In this document: piece by piece, positions 17,474 to 25,682 of the stretch
How positions within the stretch are numbered: position 1 is the first letter of the stretch
Layout of the letters: every line of letters begins with the position of its first letter
DNA from: Promicromonospora soli
GTDB taxonomy: Bacteria; Actinomycetota; Actinomycetes; Actinomycetales; Cellulomonadaceae
Length of the DNA stretch: 64,000 bases
Assembly (NCBI RefSeq): GCF_014653785.1
Contig: NZ_BNAS01000001.1
Coordinates: forward strand, 186,001-250,000
Direction of reading: 5' to 3'
Notes under the pieces: generated by a model
Told to the model about the DNA's origin: nothing
The model's input: only the letters and a program-made list of their open reading frames with translations
Database searches by the model: none
Translations under genes and position numbers: made by a program

Positions 17474-18583
17474 TCAGAACAAGGTCTCGCTTCCGACGTC
17501 CGTGGCCAAGGACGCCGCACCGGTGCCGTCGGCGCGCACGCCGCTGAAGGCACCCCGCGGGTAGTCGCCCTCCGCGTGCTGATCGCCCTCGGTCTCGCCG
17601 CGGGCCCGGGCGCGGTGCATGGCGCTGCCGCCCAGCCCGCGCTCGTCGATCAGTGGCCGCACCCGCTCCCAGAGCCAGTCCCGGTAGCCCTTGTGCGCGT
17701 AGGCACCACGGGCGTAGACCCGCCCGTAACCCTCCACCAGGTGCGGGTGTGACCGTTCGAGCCAGCCCAGGTACCACTCGCGGGCGCCGGGGCGCAGGTG
17801 CAGGGGCAGGACGGTGACACCGGTCGCACCGGCGTCGACCAGGGTGTCGAGCAGCCGTTCGAGGTGCGCCAGCGAGTCGGTGAGCCACGGCAGGACCGGC
17901 GCGACCATGACCCCGCACGGCAGGCCTGCCGCCCTGATCGCGCGGATCAGGTCGAGGCGGGCGCGCGGCGAGGGCGTGCCGGGTTCAACGGACTGCTGCA
18001 GCTCCTCGTCGGCGAAGGCAAGGGAAACTCCCAGCCCGACGTCGACCCGCTCTGCCGCCTGCACCAGCAGCGGCAGGTCGCGCCGCAGGAGCGTGCCCTT
18101 GGTCAGGATCGAGAACGGCGTGCCCGAGTCCGCGAGCGCCGAGATGATGCCGGGCATGAGCTTGTAGCGGCCCTCTGCCCGCTGGTACGGGTCGGTGTTG
18201 GTGCCGAGTGCGACGGGCTCGTGGGTCCAGGACGGCTTGGCCAGCTCGGCGCGCAGCACCTGGTCGGCGTTGACCTTGACGACGACCTGGGAGTCGAAGT
18301 CGTGCCCGGCGTCCAGGTCGAGATATTCATGAGTATTTCGGGCAAAACAGTAAAAGCAGGCATGCGAGCAGCCGCGATAGGGGTTGATCGTCCAGCGGAA
18401 CGGCATTTGCGACGCCGCCGGGACCTTCGACAGCGCGCTCTTGGCCAGCACCTCGTGGAACGTCACGCCCGCGAACTCCGGCGACCGGACGGTGCGCAGC
18501 AGGCCCGCGGTGCGCAGCCCGGGCAGCTCGAGCCCGGGCAGCGCACCATCGTCGTGATCGATCGCCTGACCTTGCCAACGCAT
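17474..18583 (-). CDS. SOS-regulated radical SAM protein, Rv2578c/SplB-like
   Basis: 369 residues. The cluster motif CSHACFYC (C72, C76, C79; CX3CX2C) binds a [4Fe-4S] cluster and S-adenosylmethionine, preceded by WTINPYRGC, typical of the Rv2578c family related to spore photoproduct lyase. GTNTDPYQ and TKGTLLRRDLPLL continue the TIM-barrel core. A perfect LexA box lies 9 bases upstream of the start, and the Mycobacterium tuberculosis counterpart is also in the LexA regulon, so a role in DNA repair or nucleotide damage processing is likely though unproven. It follows hisS, as in mycobacteria without the dehalogenase gene between. Confidence 0.88.
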   Translation of the reverse strand: MRWQGQAIDHDDGALPGLELPGLRTAGLLRTVRSPEFAGVTFHEVLAKSALSKVPAASQMPFRWTINPYRGCSHACFYCFARNTHEYLDLDAGHDFDSQVVVKVNADQVLRAELAKPSWTHEPVALGTNTDPYQRAEGRYKLMPGIISALADSGTPFSILTKGTLLRRDLPLLVQAAERVDVGLGVSLAFADEELQQSVEPGTPSPRARLDLIRAIRAAGLPCGVMVAPVLPWLTDSLAHLERLLDTLVDAGATGVTVLPLHLRPGAREWYLGWLERSHPHLVEGYGRVYARGAYAHKGYRDWLWERVRPLIDERGLGGSAMHRARARGETEGDQHAEGDYPRGAFSGVRADGTGAASLATDVGSETLF

Positions 18584-18591
18584 ACCCTGAT

Positions 18592-18607
18592 TCGAACACT
18601 CGTTCGA
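18592..18607 (-). promoter_or_regulatory. SOS (LexA) box
   Basis: TCGAACACTCGTTCGA is a perfect match to the actinobacterial LexA operator TCGAAC-N4-GTTCGA and perfectly symmetrical in its arms. It overlaps the likely -10 region of the radical SAM gene (start 18583), so LexA binding would block transcription until DNA damage. Confidence 0.9.
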
Positions 18608-18652
18608 GCCAAGGTCAAGTGGAGCATGCCTGCGGCATCCAGGCGCTGGGCC

Positions 18653-20020
18653 TCAGCCCTTCGGGATCACCCGGGGCCAGCGGTCCTCGGCCGGCGGCTC
18701 CCATGTCGCGGCGTCGGCGTCTACCTGATCGCCGGAGCGGATGTCCTTGACCTGGTCGGCCACGGCGCCGTCGTCGCCCACGGACCCCGGGAACCATACG
18801 AACGGGATACCGCGCCGGTCGGCGTACTTGATCTGCTTGCCGAACCTCGCGGCGCTCGGCGCCACCTCGACCGGGATGTCCCGGGCCCGCAGGGCCGTGG
18901 CCACGGCGTCGGACGCCGCGCGCTCCTCCTCGGACGTCACCGCGACCAGCACCGCGGACGGCACAGACCGGGTCGCCTCCACCAGCTCCGCGGAGAGCAG
19001 CCGCGAGACGAGGCGGGAGACGCCGATGGACAGCCCGACGCCCGGATACGTGTTCTTGCCGTCGGAGGCGAGCGTGTCGTAGCGGCCGCCGGAGCAGACC
19101 GAGCCGAGCTGCTCGTGCCCCACCAGCACCGTCTCGTACACCGAGCCCGTGTAGTAGTCGAGGCCACGCGCGATCTTCAGGTCCGCCACGACCACGCCCG
19201 GCGCCCGCTCGGAGGCGGCAGCGATGAGCGCCCCCAGCTCGGCCAGGCCGGTCTCCAGCAGCTCGGTCACGGCGCCGTGGGACTCGGCGAGGGCCCGCAC
19301 CTCGGCGATCACGCCGACGTCCGACCCCGAGATCGACGCCAGCGCCAGGCAGGCCTTTGCCTGGTCCTCTGTGGCGCCACACTCGGTCACGAGCAGCTCG
19401 GACACCCTGTCCGGGCCGATCTTGTCGAGCTTGTCGATCTGGCGCAGCACGCCCTCGACGTCGTCCAGGCCGATGCCGCGGTAGAAGCCCTCGGCGACCC
19501 GGCGGTTGTTCACCAGGATCCGGACCGGCGGCAGGCCGATCTCGCTCAGCGCGCCGAGCGCCTCGGCCATGACCAGCGGGGCCTCGACCTCAAAGTGGTA
19601 CGGCAGCTCGCCCGCGCCGACGATGTCGATGTCGGCCTGGATGAACTCGCGGAAGCGGCCCTCCTGGGGGCGCTCGCCGCGCCAGACCTTCTGGATCTGG
19701 TAGCGCCGGAGGGGGAACGCAAGCTTGCCTGCGTTCTCCAGCACGTAGCGCGCAAACGGCACGGTCAGGTCGAAGTGGAGGCCGAGCTGCTTGTCGGGGA
19801 TCTGGCTGTTCTCCTCCTGGAGGCGGGACAGCAGGTAGACCTCCTTGGAGGTCTCGCCCTTGCGGAGCAGCTGGTCCAGCGGCTCCACGGCCCGCGTCTC
19901 GATCCCGGCGAACCCGTGCAGCTCGAAGGTGTGCCGCAGCGTGTCGAGGACGTGCTGCTCGACGATGCGACCGTCAGGGAGCCATTCGGGGAAACCGGAG
20001 AGAGGAGTGGGCTTTGCCAT
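18653..20020 (-). CDS. hisS: Histidyl-tRNA synthetase
   Basis: 455 residues of class II synthetase charging tRNA-His. Motif 1 region is near the start; the motif 2 strand and loop read QKVWRGERPQEGRFREFIQADIDIVG, the histidine-binding motif is ARGLDYYTGSVYE, and motif 3 is PGVGLSIGVSRLVSRLL. The C-terminal anticodon-binding domain follows (VLVAVTSEEERAASDAVATALRARD). Length and order are normal. It lies 65 bases after the metallo-hydrolase gene on the same strand, an arrangement conserved in actinobacteria, and precedes the SOS-controlled gene, which has its own promoter. Confidence 0.96.
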   Translation of the reverse strand: MAKPTPLSGFPEWLPDGRIVEQHVLDTLRHTFELHGFAGIETRAVEPLDQLLRKGETSKEVYLLSRLQEENSQIPDKQLGLHFDLTVPFARYVLENAGKLAFPLRRYQIQKVWRGERPQEGRFREFIQADIDIVGAGELPYHFEVEAPLVMAEALGALSEIGLPPVRILVNNRRVAEGFYRGIGLDDVEGVLRQIDKLDKIGPDRVSELLVTECGATEDQAKACLALASISGSDVGVIAEVRALAESHGAVTELLETGLAELGALIAAASERAPGVVVADLKIARGLDYYTGSVYETVLVGHEQLGSVCSGGRYDTLASDGKNTYPGVGLSIGVSRLVSRLLSAELVEATRSVPSAVLVAVTSEEERAASDAVATALRARDIPVEVAPSAARFGKQIKYADRRGIPFVWFPGSVGDDGAVADQVKDIRSGDQVDADAATWEPPAEDRWPRVIPKG

Positions 20021-20085
20021 GCCTCAGATCTTCCCACGAGCGCCGGGTGGTCAGCCCAGCTTTTCCACAGCGCGGGCGTACGCCC

Positions 20086-20748
20086 TCACGCTCGGCCCGC
20101 GGCGAGGAATGGGTTCGTCTCCAGCTCGTGCGCCACCGTGGTGGTGGGCCCGTGCCCTGGCACGACGGCGAGCGCCGGGTCCAGCGCGCGCACCACGGCG
20201 CGCAGCGTCTCGGTCATCACCTGGCCCGAGCCGCCGTGCAGGTCGGTGCGGCCGACGGAGCCCGCGAACAGGACGTCGCCGGTCAGGACCACCTCGTCGT
20301 CGAGGCGGTAGAGCGTGGATCCCTCGGTGTGGCCGGGCGCGTGCAGGGCGTGCAGCGTGACCTCGCCGAAGGTCAGCGTCGCGGAACCGCCGGGAGTGGC
20401 GAACGGCTCGACGACGGCGGGCGCGCGGTAGTCGTCGCGGTGCAGCCCGAGCGCGTTCTCCAGCGCGGGGCTGAGGGTGCCGAACGGGTCGGCCAGCCGG
20501 TAGGCGTCCGCCTCGTGCAGCCTCATCGGGATCCCGTACCGCTCGCACAGGGCTCCCGCGTCCCAGGTGTGGTCGGCGTGGCCGTGCGTGGCGAGGACGG
20601 CGCGCGGCGTGAGGCCCGCGCCGTCGATCAGCCGCCCGACGGCGTCGGCCACCCCGGCGCCGGCGTCCACGACGACGCAGTCGGTGCCCGACGACACGAC
20701 ACAGCAGTTGGTCCCGAACACCGGCGCGACGACTAGACGGAGCTCCAC
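20086..20748 (-). CDS. MBL-fold metallo-hydrolase, glyoxalase II-like
   Basis: 220 residues with the metallo-beta-lactamase signature THGHADH (zinc ligands), then HAPGHTEGS, LTGDVLFAGSVGRTD and PGHGPTTT supplying the remaining metal ligands. The short chain lacks the long C-terminal helical domain of true glyoxalase II. The start is placed at the GTG at 20748 (protein begins MELRLVVAPVFGTN) because TACCGT sits 7 bases upstream; a GTG nine bases earlier would add three residues inside that promoter. The gene precedes hisS, as in mycobacteria (Rv2581c-Rv2580c). The substrate is unknown, probably a thioester. Confidence 0.85.
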   Translation of the reverse strand: MELRLVVAPVFGTNCCVVSSGTDCVVVDAGAGVADAVGRLIDGAGLTPRAVLATHGHADHTWDAGALCERYGIPMRLHEADAYRLADPFGTLSPALENALGLHRDDYRAPAVVEPFATPGGSATLTFGEVTLHALHAPGHTEGSTLYRLDDEVVLTGDVLFAGSVGRTDLHGGSGQVMTETLRAVVRALDPALAVVPGHGPTTTVAHELETNPFLAAGRA

Positions 20749-20816
20749 GCGGCCCACGGTAGCGGCAGGCGTCCCCGCCGGCAGACCCCATCTTCACCCC
20801 GGTGCGAAACGGCTCA

Positions 20817-20851
20817 GACAGTGTGACCTGGCGTCCGATGCCTACACTGTC
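20817..20851. promoter_or_regulatory. Inverted repeat over the cyclophilin promoter
   Basis: GACAGTGT (20817-20824) and ACACTGTC (20844-20851) are perfect complements 19 bases apart. The second arm contains TACACT (20843-20848), a good -10 for the rightward gene whose GTG is at 20952. The arrangement looks like an operator in a divergent promoter region; the regulator is unknown. Confidence 0.5.
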
Positions 20852-20951
20852 CCCGCACGGGGTGATTCGCCCCGGATCCGGCAGTGAAACGGTCCAGCGG
20901 GATCGCACACGGGTCGAGGCGAGCACCAGAGAGCACGGAGAAGGGAACGCG

Positions 20952-21725
20952 GTGGCGTCCACCAAGCAGCGGCAGCGCGCTCAGCAGACCAAGCAGGCGG
21001 AGAAGCGGGCGCAGCGGCAGGCAGCCAAGCGCGCCCAGAGGCAGCGCCTCTGGATGCTGATCGCGCTGTTCACGGTCCTCGCGCTCGTCGGCGCCTTCGT
21101 GGTCGCCGCCCTGATCAACACCGGCGGGTCGGACGACGCTGACGCCGGCGCCTGCCCTGCCGGCGTCGAGGAGGCGCGGGAGGACTACGAGCTCGCCGAC
21201 CCCGAGGTCGCTGAGGACCGCACCTGGACCGTCACGCTGCAGGCCTGCTCGGGCGACACGGAGGCCGACATCGTCCTCGAGCTCGACGGCGCACGCGCCC
21301 CGCAGGCCGTGGCCAGCTTCGTCACGCTCGCCCAGGGTGACTACTTCGACGGCACCGGCTGCCACCGCCTGGTGACGCAAGGTATCTTCGTGCTCCAGTG
21401 CGGCGACCCGACCTTCACGGGTTCCGGCAGCCCTGGCTACTCGTTCGGCCCCGTCGAGAATGCCCCGGCGGACGACGTCTACCCCGCCGGTACGGTCGCG
21501 ATGGCGCGCCAGAGCGGCGACGCCGAGTCCATGGGCTCCCAGTTCTTCCTCGTCTACGAGGAATCGACCATCCCCTCCGACGCCGCCGGCGGGTACACGG
21601 TCTTCGGCACGATCACATCCGGCTTGGACTTTGTCCAGGCAGTCGCTGACGCGGGAACGGCAGGCGGTGCACCAGACGGTGAGCCTGTCGATCCGGTCAC
21701 CATCGAAGGAGTTGAGACCCAGTGA
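20952..21725 (+). CDS. Membrane-anchored cyclophilin-type peptidyl-prolyl isomerase
   Basis: 257 residues. A very basic cytosolic start rich in Gln, Arg and Lys (residues 1-32) precedes one transmembrane segment (about 34-56); the cyclophilin domain (about 90-255) is therefore outside the membrane. Cyclophilin features are VASFVTLAQGDYFDGTGCHRL, FVLQCGDPTFTGSGSPGY, GTVAMARQSGDAESMGSQFFLVY and YTVFGTITSG. It would assist folding of exported proteins. The GTG at 20952 follows GGAGAAGGG; in-frame codons upstream pass through the promoter. It overlaps the DUF349 gene by GTGA. In mycobacteria ppiB also sits next to the metallo-hydrolase and rel. Confidence 0.9.
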   Translation: MASTKQRQRAQQTKQAEKRAQRQAAKRAQRQRLWMLIALFTVLALVGAFVVAALINTGGSDDADAGACPAGVEEAREDYELADPEVAEDRTWTVTLQACSGDTEADIVLELDGARAPQAVASFVTLAQGDYFDGTGCHRLVTQGIFVLQCGDPTFTGSGSPGYSFGPVENAPADDVYPAGTVAMARQSGDAESMGSQFFLVYEESTIPSDAAGGYTVFGTITSGLDFVQAVADAGTAGGAPDGEPVDPVTIEGVETQ

Positions 21726-23785
21726 GCGAACCCACTTCTCGCTCGTCCGAGCCCGTCCAGCAGGACGCGCCCGCCGAGCCCGTGGCCGAGACTCCGACCG
21801 CAGCCGAATCTCCCGCAGAGGCGGTGAGCGAAGCGCCTGAGGCAGCCGTCGAGGCGGACGCACCAGCGGAGGCACCCGAGGTCCCCGCAGAGGCGGCCCC
21901 CGAGGACCCCGCTGAGGAGCTTGCCGTCGAGGAGGCTGCCGAACCCGAGGCCGAGGCGCCTGCCGCGGAGGTCACGGAGGTCACGGAGGTCACTGAGGAA
22001 GCCCCGGCTGAGGAGGCTCCGGCTGCCGAGGCCGAGGTCCCCGCGGAAGACGCTCCCGCCGAGGAGGCCCCGGCTGAGGCTGAGGCTGCCGCGGAAGAAA
22101 CTCCTGCCGAGGAAGCTGCGGCCAAGGCTGAAGCTGAGGTTGAGGTTGAGGCTGCCGCGGAGGACGCTCCCGCCGAAGCGGCCCCGGCCGTCGAGGAAGC
22201 TCCCGCCGCCGAAGCCGAGGTCCCCGCCGAGGAAGCTCCTGCGGACGAGACCCCGACGGCCGAGGCTGCCGCCGAAGAAGCTCCCGTCGCTGAGACCCCT
22301 GCCGCGGAGGCACCGGCCGCCGAGGCCGAGGCCCCGACGGAGGAGCCCGCCCCCGTCTCGACTCCTGCCCCGAAGCCCGCCACGCCCAAGCCGTCGGCGA
22401 TCCCGTCGCCGGCCGCGCTCGCGCGTCCGCGGCCGCCCAAGCCGGGCGCGCCGTCGGCTCCGGCGGCGCAGTCCGCCCCGGCGACCGCGCCCGCCCCGGT
22501 GGTGCCCGCTGCCGCCGACGCCGTCGCGCACGCCGAGGCGGAGAAGTTCGGCCGCGTCGACTCCGATGGCAACGTGTACGTGCGCGACTCCGCAGGTGAG
22601 CGCGTCGTGGGTCAGTTCCCGGGTGTCACCACCGAGGAGGCGCTGGCCCTGTACGTGCGCCGGTACCTCGACCTGAGCGCGAAGGTCGGCCTGTTCGAGG
22701 CCCGCCTGGAGAGCGCGGACCTGGGTGTGCGCGAGATCGACCAGACGCTCCAGAAGCTCACCGAGGAGACGGCCGAGCCAGCCGCCGTCGGCGATCTGGA
22801 CGCCCTCCGGGGCCGGGTCGAGGTGCTGCGGGGCCTCTCCGCGGAGCGTCGGGCCGCCCTGGAGGAGGCGCGTAGCGCCGCGAAGGCGGAGGCCGTCGCG
22901 TCCCGCACCGCGATCGTGGAGGCCGCCGAGAAGATCGCGGCGACCGACCCGAGCAAGATGCAGTGGCGACCCGCCGGCGAGGAGCTGCGTTCCCTGCTGG
23001 ACCGCTGGAAGGACGCTCAGCGCTCCGGGCCGCGGATCGACCGCCCCACCGAAGAGTCTCTCTGGAAGCGGTTCAGCCACGCCCGCACCGCGTTCGACCG
23101 CGAGCGCCGGCACTTCTTCGCCGACCTGGAGCAGCGCAACAGCGCCGCCAAGACCGAGAAGGAGAAGCTGGTCTCGGAGGCGGAGGCGCTGTCCACCAGC
23201 ACCGACTGGGGCTACACGGCGGGCGCCTACCGCGACCTCATGACGCGCTGGAAGGCGGCGGGCCGTGCGTCCCGCAAGGACGACGACGCCCTGTGGGCTC
23301 GCTTCCGGGCCGCCCAGGACCGGTTCTTCGAGGCCAGGGACGCCGAGAACGCGGTCATCGACGCGGAGTACGGCGAGAACCTGAAGGTCAAGGAGGAGCT
23401 CCTCCTCGAGGCTGAGGCGCTGGTGCCGGTCAAGGACCTGAACAAGGCCAAGGCCGTGCTGCGTAACATCCAGGAGCGCTGGGAGGAGGCCGGCAAGGTC
23501 CCGCGCGGCGACATCCAGCGTGTGGAGGGCCGCCTGCGCGCGGTCGAGACCGCGATCCGCGACGCTGACCAGGCGCAGTGGAAGCGCAGCAACCCGGAGA
23601 CGCGTGCGCGCGCCGAGGGTGCGGCCGCGCAGCTCGAGGCCGCGATCGAGGGCCTCGAGGCCGACCTCGCGGCCGCCCAGGCCAAGGGTGACAAGCGCAA
23701 GGTGTCGGAGCTGGAGGCCGCGGTCGCGGCCCGCCGCTCGTGGCTCGAGCAGGTAGTCAAGGCAGCCCAGGACTCCCGAGGCTGA
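21722..23785 (+). CDS. DUF349 protein with a long Ala/Glu/Pro-rich leader
   Basis: 687 residues. Residues 1 to about 270 are a low-complexity acidic tail of repeated words such as PAEEAPA and AEAEVPAE. A short folded stretch (about 275-310, FGRVDSDGNVYVRDSAGERVV) follows, then several DUF349 helical repeats to the end, each with a W-K-A-(A/G) core such as RWKAAGRASRKDDDALWARF and RWEEAGKVPRGDIQRVEGRL. DUF349 proteins are widespread and uncharacterised. The gene overlaps the cyclophilin by GTGA and ends at a strong terminator. The leader could bias length estimates if repeat copy number varies between strains. Confidence 0.85.
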   Translation: MSEPTSRSSEPVQQDAPAEPVAETPTAAESPAEAVSEAPEAAVEADAPAEAPEVPAEAAPEDPAEELAVEEAAEPEAEAPAAEVTEVTEVTEEAPAEEAPAAEAEVPAEDAPAEEAPAEAEAAAEETPAEEAAAKAEAEVEVEAAAEDAPAEAAPAVEEAPAAEAEVPAEEAPADETPTAEAAAEEAPVAETPAAEAPAAEAEAPTEEPAPVSTPAPKPATPKPSAIPSPAALARPRPPKPGAPSAPAAQSAPATAPAPVVPAAADAVAHAEAEKFGRVDSDGNVYVRDSAGERVVGQFPGVTTEEALALYVRRYLDLSAKVGLFEARLESADLGVREIDQTLQKLTEETAEPAAVGDLDALRGRVEVLRGLSAERRAALEEARSAAKAEAVASRTAIVEAAEKIAATDPSKMQWRPAGEELRSLLDRWKDAQRSGPRIDRPTEESLWKRFSHARTAFDRERRHFFADLEQRNSAAKTEKEKLVSEAEALSTSTDWGYTAGAYRDLMTRWKAAGRASRKDDDALWARFRAAQDRFFEARDAENAVIDAEYGENLKVKEELLLEAEALVPVKDLNKAKAVLRNIQERWEEAGKVPRGDIQRVEGRLRAVETAIRDADQAQWKRSNPETRARAEGAAAQLEAAIEGLEADLAAAQAKGDKRKVSELEAAVAARRSWLEQVVKAAQDSRG

Positions 23786-23827
23786 GCCCAGGGGCGGCGC
23801 CGGCTCGCGCTGCCTCTGACTTGTCCA

Positions 23828-23866
23828 CAGCGGGCCCGGTAGCGCACTGCGCGACCGGGCCCGCTG
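23828..23866 (+). terminator. Terminator hairpin after the DUF349 gene
   Basis: CAGCGGGCCCGGT (23828-23840) pairs perfectly with 23854-23866; the 13-base loop can fold further through GCGC pairs. It is 42 bases after the stop codon and 5 bases before the next -10 element. Confidence 0.8.
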
Positions 23867-23870
23867 CACG

Positions 23871-23876
23871 TAGGTT
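23871..23876 (+). promoter_or_regulatory. -10 of a leaderless transcript
   Basis: TAGGTT followed by CTGCGC and the ATG at 23883. Spacing of 6 bases and no ribosome-binding site indicate leaderless translation. Confidence 0.55.
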
Positions 23877-23882
23877 CTGCGC

Positions 23883-24503
23883 ATGCCGTCCCAGCTCACC
23901 TCCCTCGCCGCGCTCCTCGACCCCGGTCCGGAGCCCGCCCCGATCGTGGTCACTCCGGCACACGTCGGCGGCCCGGTGGCCTGGTCCGACCTGCGGCGTT
24001 CCGGCGCCCTGGTCGAGCTGCACGACGGCGCGGCGGTCGCGATCGGCTCCGTCGTCGGGCCTCGGCACCGTGCCCTCGCGCTCGCGCACGAGGTGCCTGC
24101 CCGCTGCGTCCTGGCCGCGTCCACCGCCGCGTGGGTCTACACGGGACTGCACGGCGGCGTCGTCTCCCCGGCCTGGCCCGCCGGTGCGCCGATCGAGCTG
24201 GCCTACTCCCCCGACACCCACTGCCCCGTGGCGCGCCCGCGACAGGTCGCGCGGCGCGCACCGGGGCTCGCGCGGGACACGATCCACCTCGCGGGTGTCC
24301 CCGTGACGCGGCTGACCCGCACCGCTATCGATGTCGCCTGCACCGCGCCGGCGGCGGCCGCCGTACCCATCCTCGTCGCCCTGTCCGAGCGTGGTGTGGA
24401 CCTGCGGCACGCGGAGCGCGTGCTCGACCAGCGAGCCCGCGTGGTGGGCCGCCCCGCGGCACACCGGGCGCTTTCAGCAGCGCTGGAGCAGCTGGCGGGC
24501 TAG
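23883..24503 (+). CDS. AbiEi-like antitoxin-family protein, function uncertain
   Basis: 206 residues. The layout of a short N-terminal region with an LRRSGALVELHDG wing-like element, a central CVLAASTAAWVYTGL segment and a later GVPVTRLTRTAIDVAC motif resembles actinobacterial AbiEi-like transcriptional regulators of the type IV toxin-antitoxin family. No partner AbiEii-type nucleotidyltransferase is next to it, so a toxin-antitoxin role is doubtful. The last codons abut the next gene: its stop codon TAG forms part of the following -10 element. Confidence 0.5.
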   Translation: MPSQLTSLAALLDPGPEPAPIVVTPAHVGGPVAWSDLRRSGALVELHDGAAVAIGSVVGPRHRALALAHEVPARCVLAASTAAWVYTGLHGGVVSPAWPAGAPIELAYSPDTHCPVARPRQVARRAPGLARDTIHLAGVPVTRLTRTAIDVACTAPAAAAVPILVALSERGVDLRHAERVLDQRARVVGRPAAHRALSAALEQLAG

Positions 24504-24506
24504 GTT
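24501..24506 (+). promoter_or_regulatory. -10 element sharing the upstream stop codon
   Basis: TAGGTT is followed by CGGTGC and the ATG at 24513. Its first three bases are the TAG stop codon of the upstream gene, so the promoter is embedded in the gene boundary and the LigD-type gene can be transcribed on its own as a leaderless message. Confidence 0.5.
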
Positions 24507-24512
24507 CGGTGC

Positions 24513-25604
24513 ATGGCCGGATCAAAGACACCCGCGGTGGAGCTCGACGTCGCAGGCCGCACGGTGCGCGTCACGAGCCCGGACCGCGTGGTCTTCCCCC
24601 GAGGAATCACCAAGCTGCAGGTCGTCGAGTACTTCGTCGCCGTGTCCGACGGCATCACCGGCGCCCTCCTGGACCGCCCCACCACGCTGGAGCGTTGGCC
24701 GAAGGGCTGGCACGAGGGCGCCCGCCTCACCGCGCGCATGCCGAAGCCGGACGACCCGAAGGGCGACGGCTTCTACCAGAAGCGCGTCCCGAAGGGCGCG
24801 CCGGGCTATGTCGAGACGGCGACCATCGCGTTCCCGTCTGGCCGGACCGCGGACGAGGTGTGCCCCACCGAGCCCGCCGTCGTGGCCTGGGCCGCGAACG
24901 TGGGTACGCTCACCTTCCACCCGTGGCCGGTCCGGCGGGACGACGTCGAGGCGGTCGACCAGCTGCGCATCGACCTCGACCCGCAGCCCGGCACGGCCTT
25001 CGCCGAGGCCGCCGCCGTCGCCCCGCACCTGCGGGAGCTGCTCGGGGAGCTGAACCTGATCGGGTACCCCAAGACCTCCGGCGGCCGTGGGCTGCACGTG
25101 TTCGTGCCGCTGGAGCCCCGGTGGACGTTCACCGAGGGTCGGCGGGCGACCATCGCCATCGGGCGCGAGCTGGAGCGCCGCCTGCCCGGCAAGGTCACTA
25201 CGCGGTGGTGGAAGGAGGAGCGCGGCGAGGCGATCTTCGTGGACTACAACCAGATGGCCCGTGACCGCACCATCGCCTCCGCCTACTCGATCCGCGCGAA
25301 CGGGCGCGCCACCGTCTCGATGCCCCTGGAGTGGGACGAGGTCGACAAGGTGCATCCCGACGACTTCGACGTCCTGACTGCTCCCGGTCGGTTCGCGGAG
25401 CGGGGCGACCTGTTCGCGGCGCTGCGGGCCGACCGCGACCCCGAGCTGGACTGCTCCCTGGACGACGCGCTGGAGCTCGCGGCCCGCGACGAGGCCGACG
25501 GGCTCGAGGACCTGCCCTACCCGCCCGAGTACCCGAAGATGCCGGGCGAGCCCAAGCGGGTCCAGCCCAGCCGCGACAAGGACCGGGACAGGACAAAGGA
25601 CTGA
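24513..25604 (+). CDS. LigD-type primase-polymerase domain protein
   Basis: 363 residues matching the stand-alone polymerase domain of LigD (archaeo-eukaryotic primase fold). The catalytic aspartates are in LRIDLDPQPG (D154, D156), preceded by ADEVCPTEPAVVAWAANVGTLTFHPW and followed by KTSGGRGLHVFVPLEP, where the histidine binds the nucleotide triphosphate. Such enzymes add ribo- or deoxyribonucleotides at DNA breaks during end joining. The highly charged C-terminus (SRDKDRDRTKD) is disordered. Ligase and nuclease domains of LigD are absent; a separate ligase lies at 26652 and Ku is not in this window. Confidence 0.9.
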   Translation: MAGSKTPAVELDVAGRTVRVTSPDRVVFPRGITKLQVVEYFVAVSDGITGALLDRPTTLERWPKGWHEGARLTARMPKPDDPKGDGFYQKRVPKGAPGYVETATIAFPSGRTADEVCPTEPAVVAWAANVGTLTFHPWPVRRDDVEAVDQLRIDLDPQPGTAFAEAAAVAPHLRELLGELNLIGYPKTSGGRGLHVFVPLEPRWTFTEGRRATIAIGRELERRLPGKVTTRWWKEERGEAIFVDYNQMARDRTIASAYSIRANGRATVSMPLEWDEVDKVHPDDFDVLTAPGRFAERGDLFAALRADRDPELDCSLDDALELAARDEADGLEDLPYPPEYPKMPGEPKRVQPSRDKDRDRTKD

Positions 25605-25606
25605 TC

Positions 25607-25676
25607 CTTGGTTGTGGGCGCGATCGTTGCGCCTATATCGGTCGCGTGGTCGCAACCGTCACGCCCACAACCCAAG
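25607..25676. terminator. Bidirectional terminator palindrome
   Basis: An imperfect palindrome with outer arms CTTGGTTGTGGGCG (25607-25620) and its complement (25662-25676, one extra base), and inner arms GTTGCG (25626-25631) and CGCAAC (25651-25656). It fills the gap between the convergent LigD-type and DUF7218-like genes and can end transcription from both sides. Confidence 0.75.
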
Positions 25677-25682
25677 ACCGGG

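Noticed and set aside
23883-24503. A complete AbiE toxin-antitoxin system.
   Set aside because: No AbiEii-type nucleotidyltransferase gene is next to the AbiEi-like gene.
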